NCBI RefSeq assembly: GCF_934725225.1
Contig: NZ_CAKVAM010000001.1
Coordinates: 248,001-312,000 of the forward strand
Reading direction: 5' to 3'
DNA: 64,000 bases
DNA from: an uncultured Treponema sp.
Lineage (GTDB): Bacteria; Spirochaetota; Spirochaetia; Treponematales; Treponemataceae
In this document: positions 9,862 through 18,311 of the stretch, piece after piece
How positions within the stretch are numbered: position 1 is the stretch's first letter
How the letters are laid out: each line of letters opens with the position of its first letter
Translations under genes and position numbers: made by a program
The notes under the pieces: model-generated
Told to the model about the DNA's origin: nothing
What the model saw: the letters and a program-made list of their open reading frames with translations, nothing else
Databases searched by the model: none

Positions 9862-9890
9862 ATTTTATCGGATTTTCTGTTTTTTACCAA
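9862..9890 (-). promoter_or_regulatory. Promoter of the RluA-family gene (leaderless type)
   Basis: Minus strand TTGGTA (9885-9890), 17 bp, TAAAAT (9862-9867), then six bases to the ATG. Confidence 0.6.
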
Positions 9891-9899
9891 GAGCGTTTT

Positions 9900-10670
9900 T
9901 TAGAAGACAGCCAAAGGTGTTTTGTAAACTGGATGGGTACAGATTTCTATGTTTGCATTGTATGCTGCACAAAGATTTTTTTTGGTCATTATTTGCTCTG
10001 GAGTTCCACAGATGCAAGGCTTGAATTTTGGGAGCAGCGCAATTTTTTGTGCGAATCTGGCGGCTGTGTTTATGTCGTGAATTGAAATAAGAATTCCAGC
10101 GTTTTTTTCTTTTGCAATTGATTTTAAGAGCGACAAAAGCTCCTCTTGGTAAGTAAAGTCAAGTCCGGCTACTGGCTCGTCTAAAAGCATGAATTCTGTT
10201 TCCTGCGCAACTGCTCTTGCAATTCTTGCTTTTTGAAATTCTCCGCCTGAAAGTTCCAGAATGCTTTTGTTTGCCAAATTTTCTATATTTAGCTGTTCTA
10301 TTGCTTTGTCTGCCGCATAAAAATCAGCTTTTGAATAGAATCCAGTGAAATTTGTATGCGGAAATCTTCCTGTAAGCACGATGTCTTTTACGCTGTAATC
10401 CCACGCCGGAAACTCTTTTTGCTGCATATAGGATACAGTTTTGGCTCTTTGCTTTATGTTAAGACAAGAAATGGGTACAGATTCTTTTATATTTCCAAAA
10501 ACTGGCTCTGTCTGTACTCCTGCCATTATTGAAAGTAAGGTTGATTTTCCGCTTCCGTTTGGTCCTGAAAGGCAGATAAATTCTCCTTTTTTTATAGAAA
10601 GATTTATGTTAAAAAGAATTTGCTTTTTATTCCAGCCTGCGTTGAGGTTGCAAACTTTTAGTTCGTCCAT
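9900..10670 (-). CDS. ABC transporter ATPase, cobalamin/iron-siderophore importer type
   Basis: 256 residues from the ATG at 10668-10670 with GAGGTACAG just upstream; the longer frame to 10778 runs through the permease gene and is rejected. Walker A GPNGSGKST, Q-loop around SYMQQKEFPAWDYS, signature LSGGEFQ, Walker B FMLLDEPVAGLD and the H-loop SIHDIN are all intact. Sequence and partners match the FecE/BtuD class. It overlaps the permease gene by 13 bp and is the last gene of pyrE-SBP-permease-ATPase. The substrate (B12, haem or ferric siderophore) cannot be decided. Confidence 0.9.
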   Translation of the reverse strand: MDELKVCNLNAGWNKKQILFNINLSIKKGEFICLSGPNGSGKSTLLSIMAGVQTEPVFGNIKESVPISCLNIKQRAKTVSYMQQKEFPAWDYSVKDIVLTGRFPHTNFTGFYSKADFYAADKAIEQLNIENLANKSILELSGGEFQKARIARAVAQETEFMLLDEPVAGLDFTYQEELLSLLKSIAKEKNAGILISIHDINTAARFAQKIALLPKFKPCICGTPEQIMTKKNLCAAYNANIEICTHPVYKTPLAVF

Positions 10671-11626
10671 TCTGTACCTCTTTTTTTGGAAAACAGAAGT
10701 GAAATAAAGAATGGCGCGCCGAGTATTGCTGTAACTGTACCCACTGGAAGTTCTGCCGGGGAAATTACAGTTCTGCAAATGGTGTCAGAAAGAAGCAAAA
10801 TTGAAGCTCCTGTAACCATTGAAAGCGGAACTACAGTTTTTGCCTTTGCTCCAAAAATTTTCCGTGTGATATGCGGCGCAATCAAGCCTACAAATCCTAT
10901 TGTTCCGCCAGCGCATACTGCCGCGGAAACTGCAAGGGATCCAGAAATTAAAATTATAAGCTGAAGTTTTTTTACAGAAAGTCCCAGTGAAATGGCATTT
11001 ATTTCCCCGCAGGAAAGAATATCCAGTTTGAATATGCAAAGAAAAAAAATCACAACTGCACCCAAAAACGGTGGCAGAATAAATAAAAGTTCTTCCCAGC
11101 CTCTTCCGCTAAAACTGCCTAGCATCCACATATAAATAGAATGAAGCTGCCGGTCATTCATAGAAAGCAAAATTGAGCTGAACGCGGAATACAATGTGCC
11201 AAGCGCAGTTCCGCAAAGCAAAAGTGCCGAAGGTGATTTTTTTCCGGCTATGGCAATTACAAGTGCTCCGGAAATGAGCGCGCCTAAAAAAGAGCCAAGC
11301 TGCAAGGATGAAAAAAAAGTTGTGTTGAAAATTCCTGCGCAAGAAGCTAAGACTGCGCCTAATGTTGCGCCAGAAGAAACTCCCATTATTCCAGGTTCTG
11401 CAAGCGGATTTCTAAAAAACAGCTGAAACACAGAGCCGCTTCCAGCTAACGTTATTCCTGCTATAAGGCAAAGAATTGTACGCGGAAGCCTTATGTTAAA
11501 AAAAACTATTTTGGAAAAACTGTCACCATTGCAGAATAATTCTGTAACCTTTATTTGTTCAGCTCCAAAAATCAAAGAGAAAAATATGCTTGCTGCTAAT
11601 ATTGTAAACAGTGCGGCTTTTTTCAT
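10658..11626 (-). CDS. FecCD/BtuC-type ABC transporter permease
   Basis: 322 hydrophobic residues with the FecCD pattern: RLPRTILCLIAGITLAGSG near the start, FRNPLAEPGIMGVSSGA, and the cytoplasmic GTIGFVGLIAPHITRKIFG loop that contacts the ATPase. About ten membrane helices are expected, as in BtuC. It forms a homodimeric channel with the downstream ATPase and receives substrate from the binding protein encoded eight bases upstream. No clear ribosome binding site is seen, suggesting coupling to the gene before it. Confidence 0.92.
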   Translation of the reverse strand: MKKAALFTILAASIFFSLIFGAEQIKVTELFCNGDSFSKIVFFNIRLPRTILCLIAGITLAGSGSVFQLFFRNPLAEPGIMGVSSGATLGAVLASCAGIFNTTFFSSLQLGSFLGALISGALVIAIAGKKSPSALLLCGTALGTLYSAFSSILLSMNDRQLHSIYMWMLGSFSGRGWEELLFILPPFLGAVVIFFLCIFKLDILSCGEINAISLGLSVKKLQLIILISGSLAVSAAVCAGGTIGFVGLIAPHITRKIFGAKAKTVVPLSMVTGASILLLSDTICRTVISPAELPVGTVTAILGAPFFISLLFSKKRGTEWTN

Positions 11627-11634
11627 TGAAAGTT

Positions 11635-12477
11635 TTAATTTGTCAGTTTGCTTAATGTAAGCACAGCTTCTCCTATTCTAGGACCTGGCCTTGAAATTAA
11701 ATCTGCATCTATAGTAAAAATTGCGTTGTTCTTTACAGCCGGTATTTTGTTCCAGCCACGGTGTATTTTTACATCTTGTGGTTTTATGCCGTTTGCATCT
11801 GGTAAGATTATTATTTGCGGCTGGCTTGCGATAATCGATTCTTCGCTTACCATTGGATAGCTTTCTTTTATTGAATCAAATACATTTTTGTAGCCTGCTG
11901 CTTCCAAAAGTTCATTTATAAAGGAAGATTTTCCTGCTGTTATAAAAGGTTCGTTCCAGACTTCATAATAAACTGTTTTTATGGGTGCAGATTTGGGTAC
12001 AGAATTTATCTGCTGTTCTATGTTTTCAATGATTTTTTTTCCTTCAGCCTGCTTTTCAAGAAGATTCGCAATATAAAGGATTTCTTGCTTTGTCTGGGAA
12101 ATTCCGTTTGCGGCGTTGCTTAAAAAAACTTTTATGCCAAGTTTTTCGAGTGGCTTTTTTAAAAAATCATGCATTCCTTGCGAGCCGTAAACAAAATCCG
12201 GGGAATATGCAAGTATTGTTTCTATGCTTAAGGTTTTTCCGTCGAATCCGCCAACTGAAGGCAGATTTTTTAATTCTTCTGGGTAGTCGCAGTAGTCTGT
12301 TCTTGCTTTTATTTTATCAAAACTGTTCAGCGCGCATAATATTTCTGCACCCGAAGGCGAAAGGCATACTATTTTTTGCGGTGAAAATTTTTCTTCTGCA
12401 CCCAATGATAAAAGGGTACAGATTAAAATTATAACGGAAAATGCAAAGAATTTTAATTTTTTAACTTGAAAATTCAA
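11635..12477 (-). CDS. Periplasmic substrate-binding protein, BtuF/FecB type
   Basis: 280 residues beginning at a TTG placed directly after the pyrE stop codon; no ATG precedes the signal peptide, so the TTG is the only reasonable start. Residues 1-27 are a signal peptide ending near SLGAEEK without a lipobox cysteine. The mature part is a TroA-like/PF01497 fold: IVCLSPSGAEILCAL, DYCDYPEEL, and PRIGEAVLTLSK at the end. Such proteins deliver cobalamin, haem or ferric chelates to FecCD permeases. Confidence 0.85.
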   Translation of the reverse strand: MNFQVKKLKFFAFSVIILICTLLSLGAEEKFSPQKIVCLSPSGAEILCALNSFDKIKARTDYCDYPEELKNLPSVGGFDGKTLSIETILAYSPDFVYGSQGMHDFLKKPLEKLGIKVFLSNAANGISQTKQEILYIANLLEKQAEGKKIIENIEQQINSVPKSAPIKTVYYEVWNEPFITAGKSSFINELLEAAGYKNVFDSIKESYPMVSEESIIASQPQIIILPDANGIKPQDVKIHRGWNKIPAVKNNAIFTIDADLISRPGPRIGEAVLTLSKLTN

Positions 12478-13164
12478 TTATTTTGCGCCCCATTCATTGT
12501 AATATGCGTCGATTTCTTTTTTTATTTCGTCAGTGATGATTTTTTTGTCGCCATTTGTGTATAAGCATTCAACAACATCTGACATTGAAACTATTGCGCG
12601 CGCAGGAAATCCGTATTTTTCTGTTATGACATCGAGGGCGGCTTTTGTGCTGTCGGGAGCTTTTTCCATGCGGTTAAGGCTTACGATTTCGCCTACGATT
12701 TTTATTTCGCCGGGAACAGTTTCTTGCGCCTTGATTTTCGGATAAGTTTCTTCAATTGATTTTCCGGAAGTTGTTACGTCTTCTATTATTACAACCCGGT
12801 CTCCGTCTTGAATTTTGTACCCTAAAAGTGAGCCTTTGTCTGCGCCGTGGTCTTTTTCTTCTTTTCTGTCCGAGCAGTATTTGATTTCTTTTCCATAAAG
12901 GTTGTGGTATGCGATTGCTGTTGTTACGGCTAAAGGAATACCTTTGTATGCAGGTCCGAACAAAACATCAAAGTCGTCTCTAAAATTATCGTGGATTGCT
13001 TTTGCGTAGAATTCTCCGAGGCGCGCAAGCTGGCTACCTGTTGTGTATGCTCCTGCGTTCATAAAAAATGGAGATTTTCTTCCGCTTTTGAGTGTAAATG
13101 AACCGAATTTTAGCACGTTGCATTCAACCATAAAATCTATAAAGTCTTTTTTGTATTGTTCCAT
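12478..13164 (-). CDS. pyrE: Orotate phosphoribosyltransferase
   Basis: 228 residues. Converts orotate and PRPP to OMP. The PRPP-binding motif VVIIEDVTTSGKSIEE lies near residue 125, with FGPAYKGIPLA and a C-terminal SMSDVVECL region. AAGGA lies upstream of the ATG at 13162-13164. It is the first gene of an apparent operon with the three-gene ABC importer, which starts with no gap. Its promoter region carries two palindromes (13194-13228), a candidate regulatory site. Confidence 0.95.
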   Translation of the reverse strand: MEQYKKDFIDFMVECNVLKFGSFTLKSGRKSPFFMNAGAYTTGSQLARLGEFYAKAIHDNFRDDFDVLFGPAYKGIPLAVTTAIAYHNLYGKEIKYCSDRKEEKDHGADKGSLLGYKIQDGDRVVIIEDVTTSGKSIEETYPKIKAQETVPGEIKIVGEIVSLNRMEKAPDSTKAALDVITEKYGFPARAIVSMSDVVECLYTNGDKKIITDEIKKEIDAYYNEWGAK

Positions 13165-13193
13165 AAGAAATTTCCTTGAAATTTATATTGTTT

Positions 13194-13228
13194 AACTAAC
13201 GATAGTTTTATTAGAACTACCGTTAGTT
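13194..13228. promoter_or_regulatory. Paired palindromes AACTA-N4-TAGTT upstream of pyrE
   Basis: Two 14-bp boxes (13194-13207 and 13215-13228) each read AACTA-N4-TAGTT, centred 21 bp apart, and together form a larger inverted repeat with about 16-bp arms. They overlap a weak pyrE promoter (-10 TATAAA close to the gene). A double operator for a dimeric repressor fits; a hairpin terminator for the GH94 gene ending at 13238 is possible, but no T-run follows on that strand. Confidence 0.5.
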
Positions 13229-13237
13229 AAAATATTT

Positions 13238-15664
13238 TTACATACGCTCGTTTTCTACAGGAAGCGCATTTTTGCCCATTACAGCAACGATTTTGCTTCC
13301 GTCTTTTAAAAGTTCAGCTGGAATTGTTGAAGAGTCAATGCGTTTTCCGTCTACTTCGATATATTCAATTCCTTTTGAAACGTGCGAAGGATTTTTTACT
13401 TCAATGTGAAGATTCATTTTTCTCCAGCGGCGTTCAACTTTAAATCCGTCCCAGTCATGCTTAATGCACGGATCAATTAAAAGTCCGTTGTACTGCGGAC
13501 GGATTCCAAGCATATACTGCGTGATTGAATAATAATTCCAAGTTGCGGCTCCAGAAAGCCAGGAAACTCTTGTGTTGCCCGGACGTTTTGAATATGTGGA
13601 ATAAGTTGTCTGTCCGATAACATAAGGTTCGCTCTGGCGGATTTCTGCCTTTGTGTTGTATGCAGCCGGAAGCGCGGCTTTGCAATATTCGTAGGCTCTG
13701 TCGCCGTTTCCGTTCATGATTTCAGCGATAACTCCCCAGCCTTGAGTGTGGTTGAAAATTCCAGCGTTTTCCTTAATTCCCGGAAGATATACAACCGAGC
13801 TCATTATGTCGCGGCTTGCATAGATAAATGGCGGCGCGCAAAGCATAAGTCCATAAGGAGTTGCAAGTTTTTCTTTTACAGATTCAAGGCAAGTTTTTAC
13901 TTGCTCTGGAGTTGCGGCTCCTGAAAGAACTGACCATACTTGCGTGTTGAAGTAAATCTGTCCTTCTTCGATTGACTGAGTTCCGTAAACTGTTCCGTCT
14001 TCTGCGATTGCCCATATAAACCATTTTCCGTCCCAGCATTTTTTCTGGATGTTCTCGTCTAGTTTTTTGCGCTCGCTCAATGCCCATTCAGCTTCGTCGT
14101 TTTTTCCGAGGCGCTTTGAAATGTCGGCGTAAGTTGTAAGTCCGAGCCTAAGCTGGAATGCAACAAAAAGACTTTCTCCGTGGTAGCCGAGTTTTAGGCA
14201 GTCGTTCCAGTCGGCAAGAAGTCCGCAAGGAAGTCCATCTTTTCCCATGCGCTCAAGGTTGAACAAAAGAGCCTGCTTTAAATGTCCGTAAACTGTGGCT
14301 TCGCCTTTGTCTGCATAAGGAACTACGCGGTTAAAGAAATCAAAATTTCCGGTTTCTGCGACAAAACATGGCACTGCATTAAAGAACCACTGGCAGTCGT
14401 CTGAGCGGAATTCTTCTGCTGGAATCATTTTTTGTTTCCCAGCTTCAAAGTCCTTGCTTATTACAGGCAATGCGCCTCCGTTTGAAAACTGTCCGCTTAA
14501 AAGCCGAACGAGACGTTCTTCTGCTTCCTGCGGAATTGCCGCACTTACTCCAAGAATATCCTGAACTGAATCTCTGTAGCCAAGCCCGTCGCGTTCTCCG
14601 TTGTAAACCAAAGATGCTGCTCTTGACCAAGCGAAAGTTATAAGGCAGTTGTAAAGTCCCCACATGTTCACTGTGTGGTTTATGTCTTCATCCGGCGTAA
14701 TTGCTGAAAAACTGTCTAGCTTTGAATGCCAGTTTTTTACAAGCTTTTCAAATTCCTCGTCTGCGCGTTCAATTGTTCCGAATTCTTCTACAGTTTTTTT
14801 GCCTTCAACATTTGCGTCTCCGATTCCAAGAAGAACCATGATTTCTTTTGTTTCTCCCGGATTCAATTCAAGGTCAGCTTGAACTGTTCCGCAAGAATTG
14901 TCTCCGAACGCTTCTGAATTTGAACATTCGCCTTTTAAAACTGCGGCAGGCTCTTTGTAGCTTCCGTAAGTTCCGATAAATGCTTCGCGGCTTGTGTCAA
15001 ATCCTGTCATCGGCGCGCCGGCAAGAGCCATCCATTCGCTCATGTAGTCATTGACTTTTGGATTTTTCTGATGCTGAATGTAAAGGTTTTCGTGTATTGA
15101 ATAACGCAGCATATTTGGCGCGGATTTTTCGCCTTTTACGATGAAAATTGAATACTGCAAATTTACTTGGTCTTGAGTTGTGTTCCATTGGTTTGAAAAT
15201 TCGCAGTAGCTGAATGCGCGGAGCTTGCGTTTTTTGCTGCCAGTGTTTGTAACTTTTAAACGCCAGTATTCAAATGTCTGTCCGAGCGGAACATAATATT
15301 TTGTTTCAGACTTGATTCCTTCGTATTCAGAAGTGATTTTTGTGTATGCTGTTCCGTGGCGGCATTCACTTTTAAATTTGTCCAGCGGTTTTCCTACAGG
15401 CTGCCAGGAAGCTGACCAGTAGTCCCCAGATTCCATGTCGCGCAAGTAAAAATAGCGGCCAGGCTGATCCATTGGAATTGAATTGAATCTAAGGCGCATA
15501 AATCTTCCCTGCGCTCCAGACTTGTAAAATCCGTAACCGCCCGCGTTGTTTGTTATGACAGCTCCATATTCGGTTGAGCCAAGGTAGTTGCTCCAGGAAG
15601 TCGGTGTGTCCGGGCGTGTAACAACGTATTCTTTGGCTTCATCATCAAAATATCCGTATTGCAT
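13238..15664 (-). CDS. GH94 phosphorylase, probably cellobiose phosphorylase
   Basis: 808 residues, the usual length for cellobiose phosphorylase. The N-terminus (MQYGYFDDEAKEYVVTRPDT, then NYLGSTEYGAVITNNAGGY) follows the family pattern, and the catalytic acid lies in ADWNDCL near residue 487. The enzyme splits cellobiose with phosphate into glucose 1-phosphate and glucose inside the cell, saving ATP. There is no signal peptide. It diverges from an ABC sugar importer with a LacI-type operator, supporting use of imported oligosaccharides. A related disaccharide specificity cannot be excluded. Ribosome site GGAGA upstream of the ATG. Confidence 0.85.
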   Translation of the reverse strand: MQYGYFDDEAKEYVVTRPDTPTSWSNYLGSTEYGAVITNNAGGYGFYKSGAQGRFMRLRFNSIPMDQPGRYFYLRDMESGDYWSASWQPVGKPLDKFKSECRHGTAYTKITSEYEGIKSETKYYVPLGQTFEYWRLKVTNTGSKKRKLRAFSYCEFSNQWNTTQDQVNLQYSIFIVKGEKSAPNMLRYSIHENLYIQHQKNPKVNDYMSEWMALAGAPMTGFDTSREAFIGTYGSYKEPAAVLKGECSNSEAFGDNSCGTVQADLELNPGETKEIMVLLGIGDANVEGKKTVEEFGTIERADEEFEKLVKNWHSKLDSFSAITPDEDINHTVNMWGLYNCLITFAWSRAASLVYNGERDGLGYRDSVQDILGVSAAIPQEAEERLVRLLSGQFSNGGALPVISKDFEAGKQKMIPAEEFRSDDCQWFFNAVPCFVAETGNFDFFNRVVPYADKGEATVYGHLKQALLFNLERMGKDGLPCGLLADWNDCLKLGYHGESLFVAFQLRLGLTTYADISKRLGKNDEAEWALSERKKLDENIQKKCWDGKWFIWAIAEDGTVYGTQSIEEGQIYFNTQVWSVLSGAATPEQVKTCLESVKEKLATPYGLMLCAPPFIYASRDIMSSVVYLPGIKENAGIFNHTQGWGVIAEIMNGNGDRAYEYCKAALPAAYNTKAEIRQSEPYVIGQTTYSTYSKRPGNTRVSWLSGAATWNYYSITQYMLGIRPQYNGLLIDPCIKHDWDGFKVERRWRKMNLHIEVKNPSHVSKGIEYIEVDGKRIDSSTIPAELLKDGSKIVAVMGKNALPVENERM

Positions 15665-15791
15665 TCTTTTCTCCGTAAAATTTACTTTTTCAAATCATAA
15701 TGAATTTTTACATTTAGTAGAATAGAATTTTCTGCGGAATTATGGATTTTAGAAAAATTGTAAGAATTTATAAAAAAAATGAATTTTTTGT

Positions 15792-15820
15792 TTGACAAAT
15801 AAAAGAAACAATGTTAGCCT
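15792..15820 (+). promoter_or_regulatory. Promoter of the sugar ABC importer operon
   Basis: TTGACA (15792-15797), 17 bp, TAGCCT (15815-15820) preceded by TGT as an extended -10. The RNA start would fall about 15827, giving a leader near 120 nt. Confidence 0.6.
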
Positions 15821-15828
15821 AATCTTTA

Positions 15829-15842
15829 GGAAACCGGTTGCC
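15829..15842. promoter_or_regulatory. LacI-family operator
   Basis: GGAAACCGGTTGCC is symmetric at 12 of 14 positions around a central CG, the hallmark of LacI/GalR operators. It starts at the expected transcription start of the importer operon, a classic repression position. The LacI-type regulator at 20893 is the obvious candidate protein. Confidence 0.65.
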
Positions 15843-15843
15843 A

Positions 15844-15859
15844 TGTGATTAAGTTCACA
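15844..15859. promoter_or_regulatory. CRP-like palindrome TGTGA-N6-TCACA
   Basis: Perfect match to the CRP/FNR-family half-sites (TGTGA at 15844, TCACA at 15855). It lies downstream of the predicted transcription start, so it would act as a roadblock or serve a promoter not identified here. It can also form a 5-bp RNA hairpin nested in a larger stem (15833-15842 with 15870-15879). Confidence 0.45.
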
Positions 15860-15945
15860 CGTCCTTCTTGGCGGCCGGTATTTCTATTTAGGCAAGCTGG
15901 ATTTTTCCGGCTGATATTTTTCATAAAGTTAAAATGGAGGAACTT

Positions 15946-17250
15946 ATGAAGAGAACTTTTGCAGTTATTTCTGCGGCAATGATTGGAGCTTTTGCTTTTA
16001 TCGGGGGGGGGTGCTCTAAAGATAAAGCGCCTCAGGGAAAGTCAGATGCAAACAACAAGCTTGTGGTCTGGTCTTTTACGGACGAGCTGGACGGAATGAT
16101 AAAAAATTATTTCCAGAAAGATTCTCGTTTTGCAGGAAAATATGAAATTTCATATTCACTTACGCCTACAGATCAGTTTCCGAACAAACTAGACCCTGTT
16201 TTGGCATCTGGTTCCGGCTGCCCTGATGTTTTTGCTTTGGAAGATGCTTTTGTGCGCAAATACATTGAATCAGGACTTTTGCTTGACATTACAGACATTT
16301 ACAACGAAGTAAAAGACAAGGTTTTTCCTTATCCTGTAGAAGTTGGAACTTACAACGGAAAGGTTTACGGAATGTCTTGGCAAGTTACTCCGGGCGCAGT
16401 TTTCTATCGCCGCTCGCTTGCAAAAAAATACCTTGGAACAGATGATCCTGCTGAAGTTCAGAAACATCTTGCTAACTGGAATAAATTCCTTGAAACAGCA
16501 GAACTTTTAAAGCAGAAATCAAATGGAGACTGCTATATTGTTTCTTCAACTGGCGATATGTTCAAGCCTTATAGCGCAGGCCGCGCATCTCCTTGGGTCG
16601 TAGATGACAAGCTTGTTATTGACCAGAAAATGTATGATTACATGGATATGTGCAAGACTTTGCATGACAAAGGATATGAAGGCCGTGTTGGTCAGTGGTC
16701 AGAAGGCTGGTTCGCAGGAATGAAAGGAACATTTAAAGATGAAGCAGGAAAAAATAAAGAAATATTCAGCTATTTCCTTCCAACTTGGGGACTTCACTAT
16801 GTTCTTAAGACAAACGCTCCTGAATCTGCTGGTGACTGGGCAATGTGTGCAGGTCCTGTAGGCTACCGCTGGGGCGGAACTTGGGTTGGCGCATGGAAAG
16901 GAACAAAAAATCCTAACGCTGCAAAAGAACTTATAAAATACATTGCTACTGACGATGCGTTCCTTGAGGCTTGGGCAAAAGATACAGGCGATGTTGTTTC
17001 AAACAAAAATGTTGTTGAAAAAATCAAAGACAGCTATGCAGACCCTTATCTTGCAGGACAGAACCATTACTCTGCTTTTGCAAAGATGGCTGAATCTGTA
17101 AACGGAAAACTTTCACAGGGAACAGATCAGGCTATTGAGTCAATCTTCTCTGAGGAAACTGCGGCTTATGTAAACGGAGAAAAAACAAAGCAGCAGGCTC
17201 TTGATGACTTCAAGGCTCAGGTTTCTTCAACACTTTCACTTTCTTTGTAA
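15946..17250 (+). CDS. Sugar ABC transporter substrate-binding lipoprotein (family 1)
   Basis: 434 residues from the ATG at 15946, with ATGGAGG at 15934-15940; the in-frame ATG at 15934 overlaps that site. The signal peptide ends in IGGGC, and the three glycines are encoded by a run of nine Gs (16003-16011). The mature protein resembles MalE/UgpB-type solute-binding proteins: LVVWSFTDELDGMIK, PDVFALEDAFVRKYIESG and GYRWGGTWVGAWKGT. It captures an oligosaccharide for the two permeases that follow. Slippage in the G run would frameshift the signal peptide and switch the protein off. Confidence 0.9.
   Translation: MKRTFAVISAAMIGAFAFIGGGCSKDKAPQGKSDANNKLVVWSFTDELDGMIKNYFQKDSRFAGKYEISYSLTPTDQFPNKLDPVLASGSGCPDVFALEDAFVRKYIESGLLLDITDIYNEVKDKVFPYPVEVGTYNGKVYGMSWQVTPGAVFYRRSLAKKYLGTDDPAEVQKHLANWNKFLETAELLKQKSNGDCYIVSSTGDMFKPYSAGRASPWVVDDKLVIDQKMYDYMDMCKTLHDKGYEGRVGQWSEGWFAGMKGTFKDEAGKNKEIFSYFLPTWGLHYVLKTNAPESAGDWAMCAGPVGYRWGGTWVGAWKGTKNPNAAKELIKYIATDDAFLEAWAKDTGDVVSNKNVVEKIKDSYADPYLAGQNHYSAFAKMAESVNGKLSQGTDQAIESIFSEETAAYVNGEKTKQQALDDFKAQVSSTLSLSL
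16003..16011 (+). repeat. Poly-G tract (9 G) inside the lipoprotein signal peptide
   Basis: Nine consecutive Gs encode Gly-Gly-Gly just before the lipobox cysteine. At nine the frame is open; any change not divisible by three closes it, a typical contingency locus. Confidence 0.8.
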
Positions 17251-17268
17251 AAACATAATTTGTGCCTG

Positions 17269-17314
17269 ATGCAGTTTTTGCTGCATTGGGCTTTCTTTGC
17301 CCGGTTTCTGCCGG
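17269..17314 (+). other. Intercistronic stem-loops between binding protein and permease
   Basis: ATGCAG/CTGCAT (17269-17286) and GGGC/GCCC (17288-17302) can fold, and CCGG/CCGG (17301-17314) is an alternative to the second. Stem-loops here are known in other ABC operons to protect the abundant binding-protein mRNA while lowering permease expression; that role is inferred. Confidence 0.45.
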
Positions 17315-17336
17315 AGAAATTTTTGGAGGTTTCAAG

Positions 17337-18296
17337 ATGAAAAAAAAATCCGGAATAGAAACCAAGACAAATAGAAACGGATACTTTTTTGTTTTGCCTT
17401 TTATATTGATTTACGCGGCTTTTCAGTTGTGGCCGATTTTGTATACATTGATTTTAGGATTCAGCGATTTAAAAGGTCTTCGCTCTGATTTTAGCTTTGT
17501 TGGATTAAAGAATTTTCAAAAGCTTGTTAATGATAGATATTTCTGGGGCTCAGTAAAAAACACTTTTATAATGTGGGGATGCAACTTTGTTCCTCAGCTT
17601 GGAATCGCTTTGCTTTTTGCAATTTGGTTTACTGATGTAAGGCTGAATTTAAAGGGAAAAGGCTTGTTCCGCGCAGTTTTCTATATGCCGAATCTTTTGA
17701 CAACCGCATCTATTGCGATTCTTTTTAGAAGCCTTTTTGCTTATCCAGTCGGACCTGTAAATCAGTTTTTAACAGGAACTTTGGGAATTTGGTCTTCTGG
17801 AGTTGTTGACGGCGAAGTTGTAAAGCAAGGATTCAATTTTTTTAGAATGCCAAATGCTTCGCGCTTGATTGTTTCTTTTATTCAGTGGTGGATGTGGTGC
17901 GGCCATACTTTAATTATGCTCATGGCTGGAATAACAAGCATTTCACCTTCTTTGTATGAGGCTGCAATTGTTGACGGAGCGAATAACCGCCAGCAGACTT
18001 TCTATATAACTTTACCGCTTTTGCGCCCGATGATGCTTTATATTCTTGTTACTTCGATGATTGGCGGAATGCAGCTTTTTGAAATTCCTTTCTTGCTTAC
18101 AGGAATGCACGGCGAGCCTGACTTTAAGATTAGAACAATGTCAGTTTATCTTTACAATATGGGATTTCAAGGCGGAACAGATTATTCTTATGCCGCTGCA
18201 ATTGCGATTGCTATATTTATTATCACAATTATTTTGTCTCTTGGAATAAATGCTCTTGTAAAGGAGCGTCCTGCAAAATCCCGCAAGGAAGACTAA
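17337..18296 (+). CDS. Sugar ABC transporter permease, MalF/UgpA type
   Basis: 319 residues from the ATG at 17337, preceded by TTGGAGG; an upstream in-frame ATG at 17262 has no ribosome site and lies in the hairpin region. Six membrane helices are expected, and the EAA loop YEAAIVDGANNRQQTFYITLP shows the conserved EAA-x3-G pattern that contacts the ATPase. No ATPase gene is in this cluster, so a shared MsmK-type ATPase encoded elsewhere is likely. It pairs with the next gene. Confidence 0.92.
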   Translation: MKKKSGIETKTNRNGYFFVLPFILIYAAFQLWPILYTLILGFSDLKGLRSDFSFVGLKNFQKLVNDRYFWGSVKNTFIMWGCNFVPQLGIALLFAIWFTDVRLNLKGKGLFRAVFYMPNLLTTASIAILFRSLFAYPVGPVNQFLTGTLGIWSSGVVDGEVVKQGFNFFRMPNASRLIVSFIQWWMWCGHTLIMLMAGITSISPSLYEAAIVDGANNRQQTFYITLPLLRPMMLYILVTSMIGGMQLFEIPFLLTGMHGEPDFKIRTMSVYLYNMGFQGGTDYSYAAAIAIAIFIITIILSLGINALVKERPAKSRKED

Positions 18297-18311
18297 CACA
18301 AGGAGCTTGCT

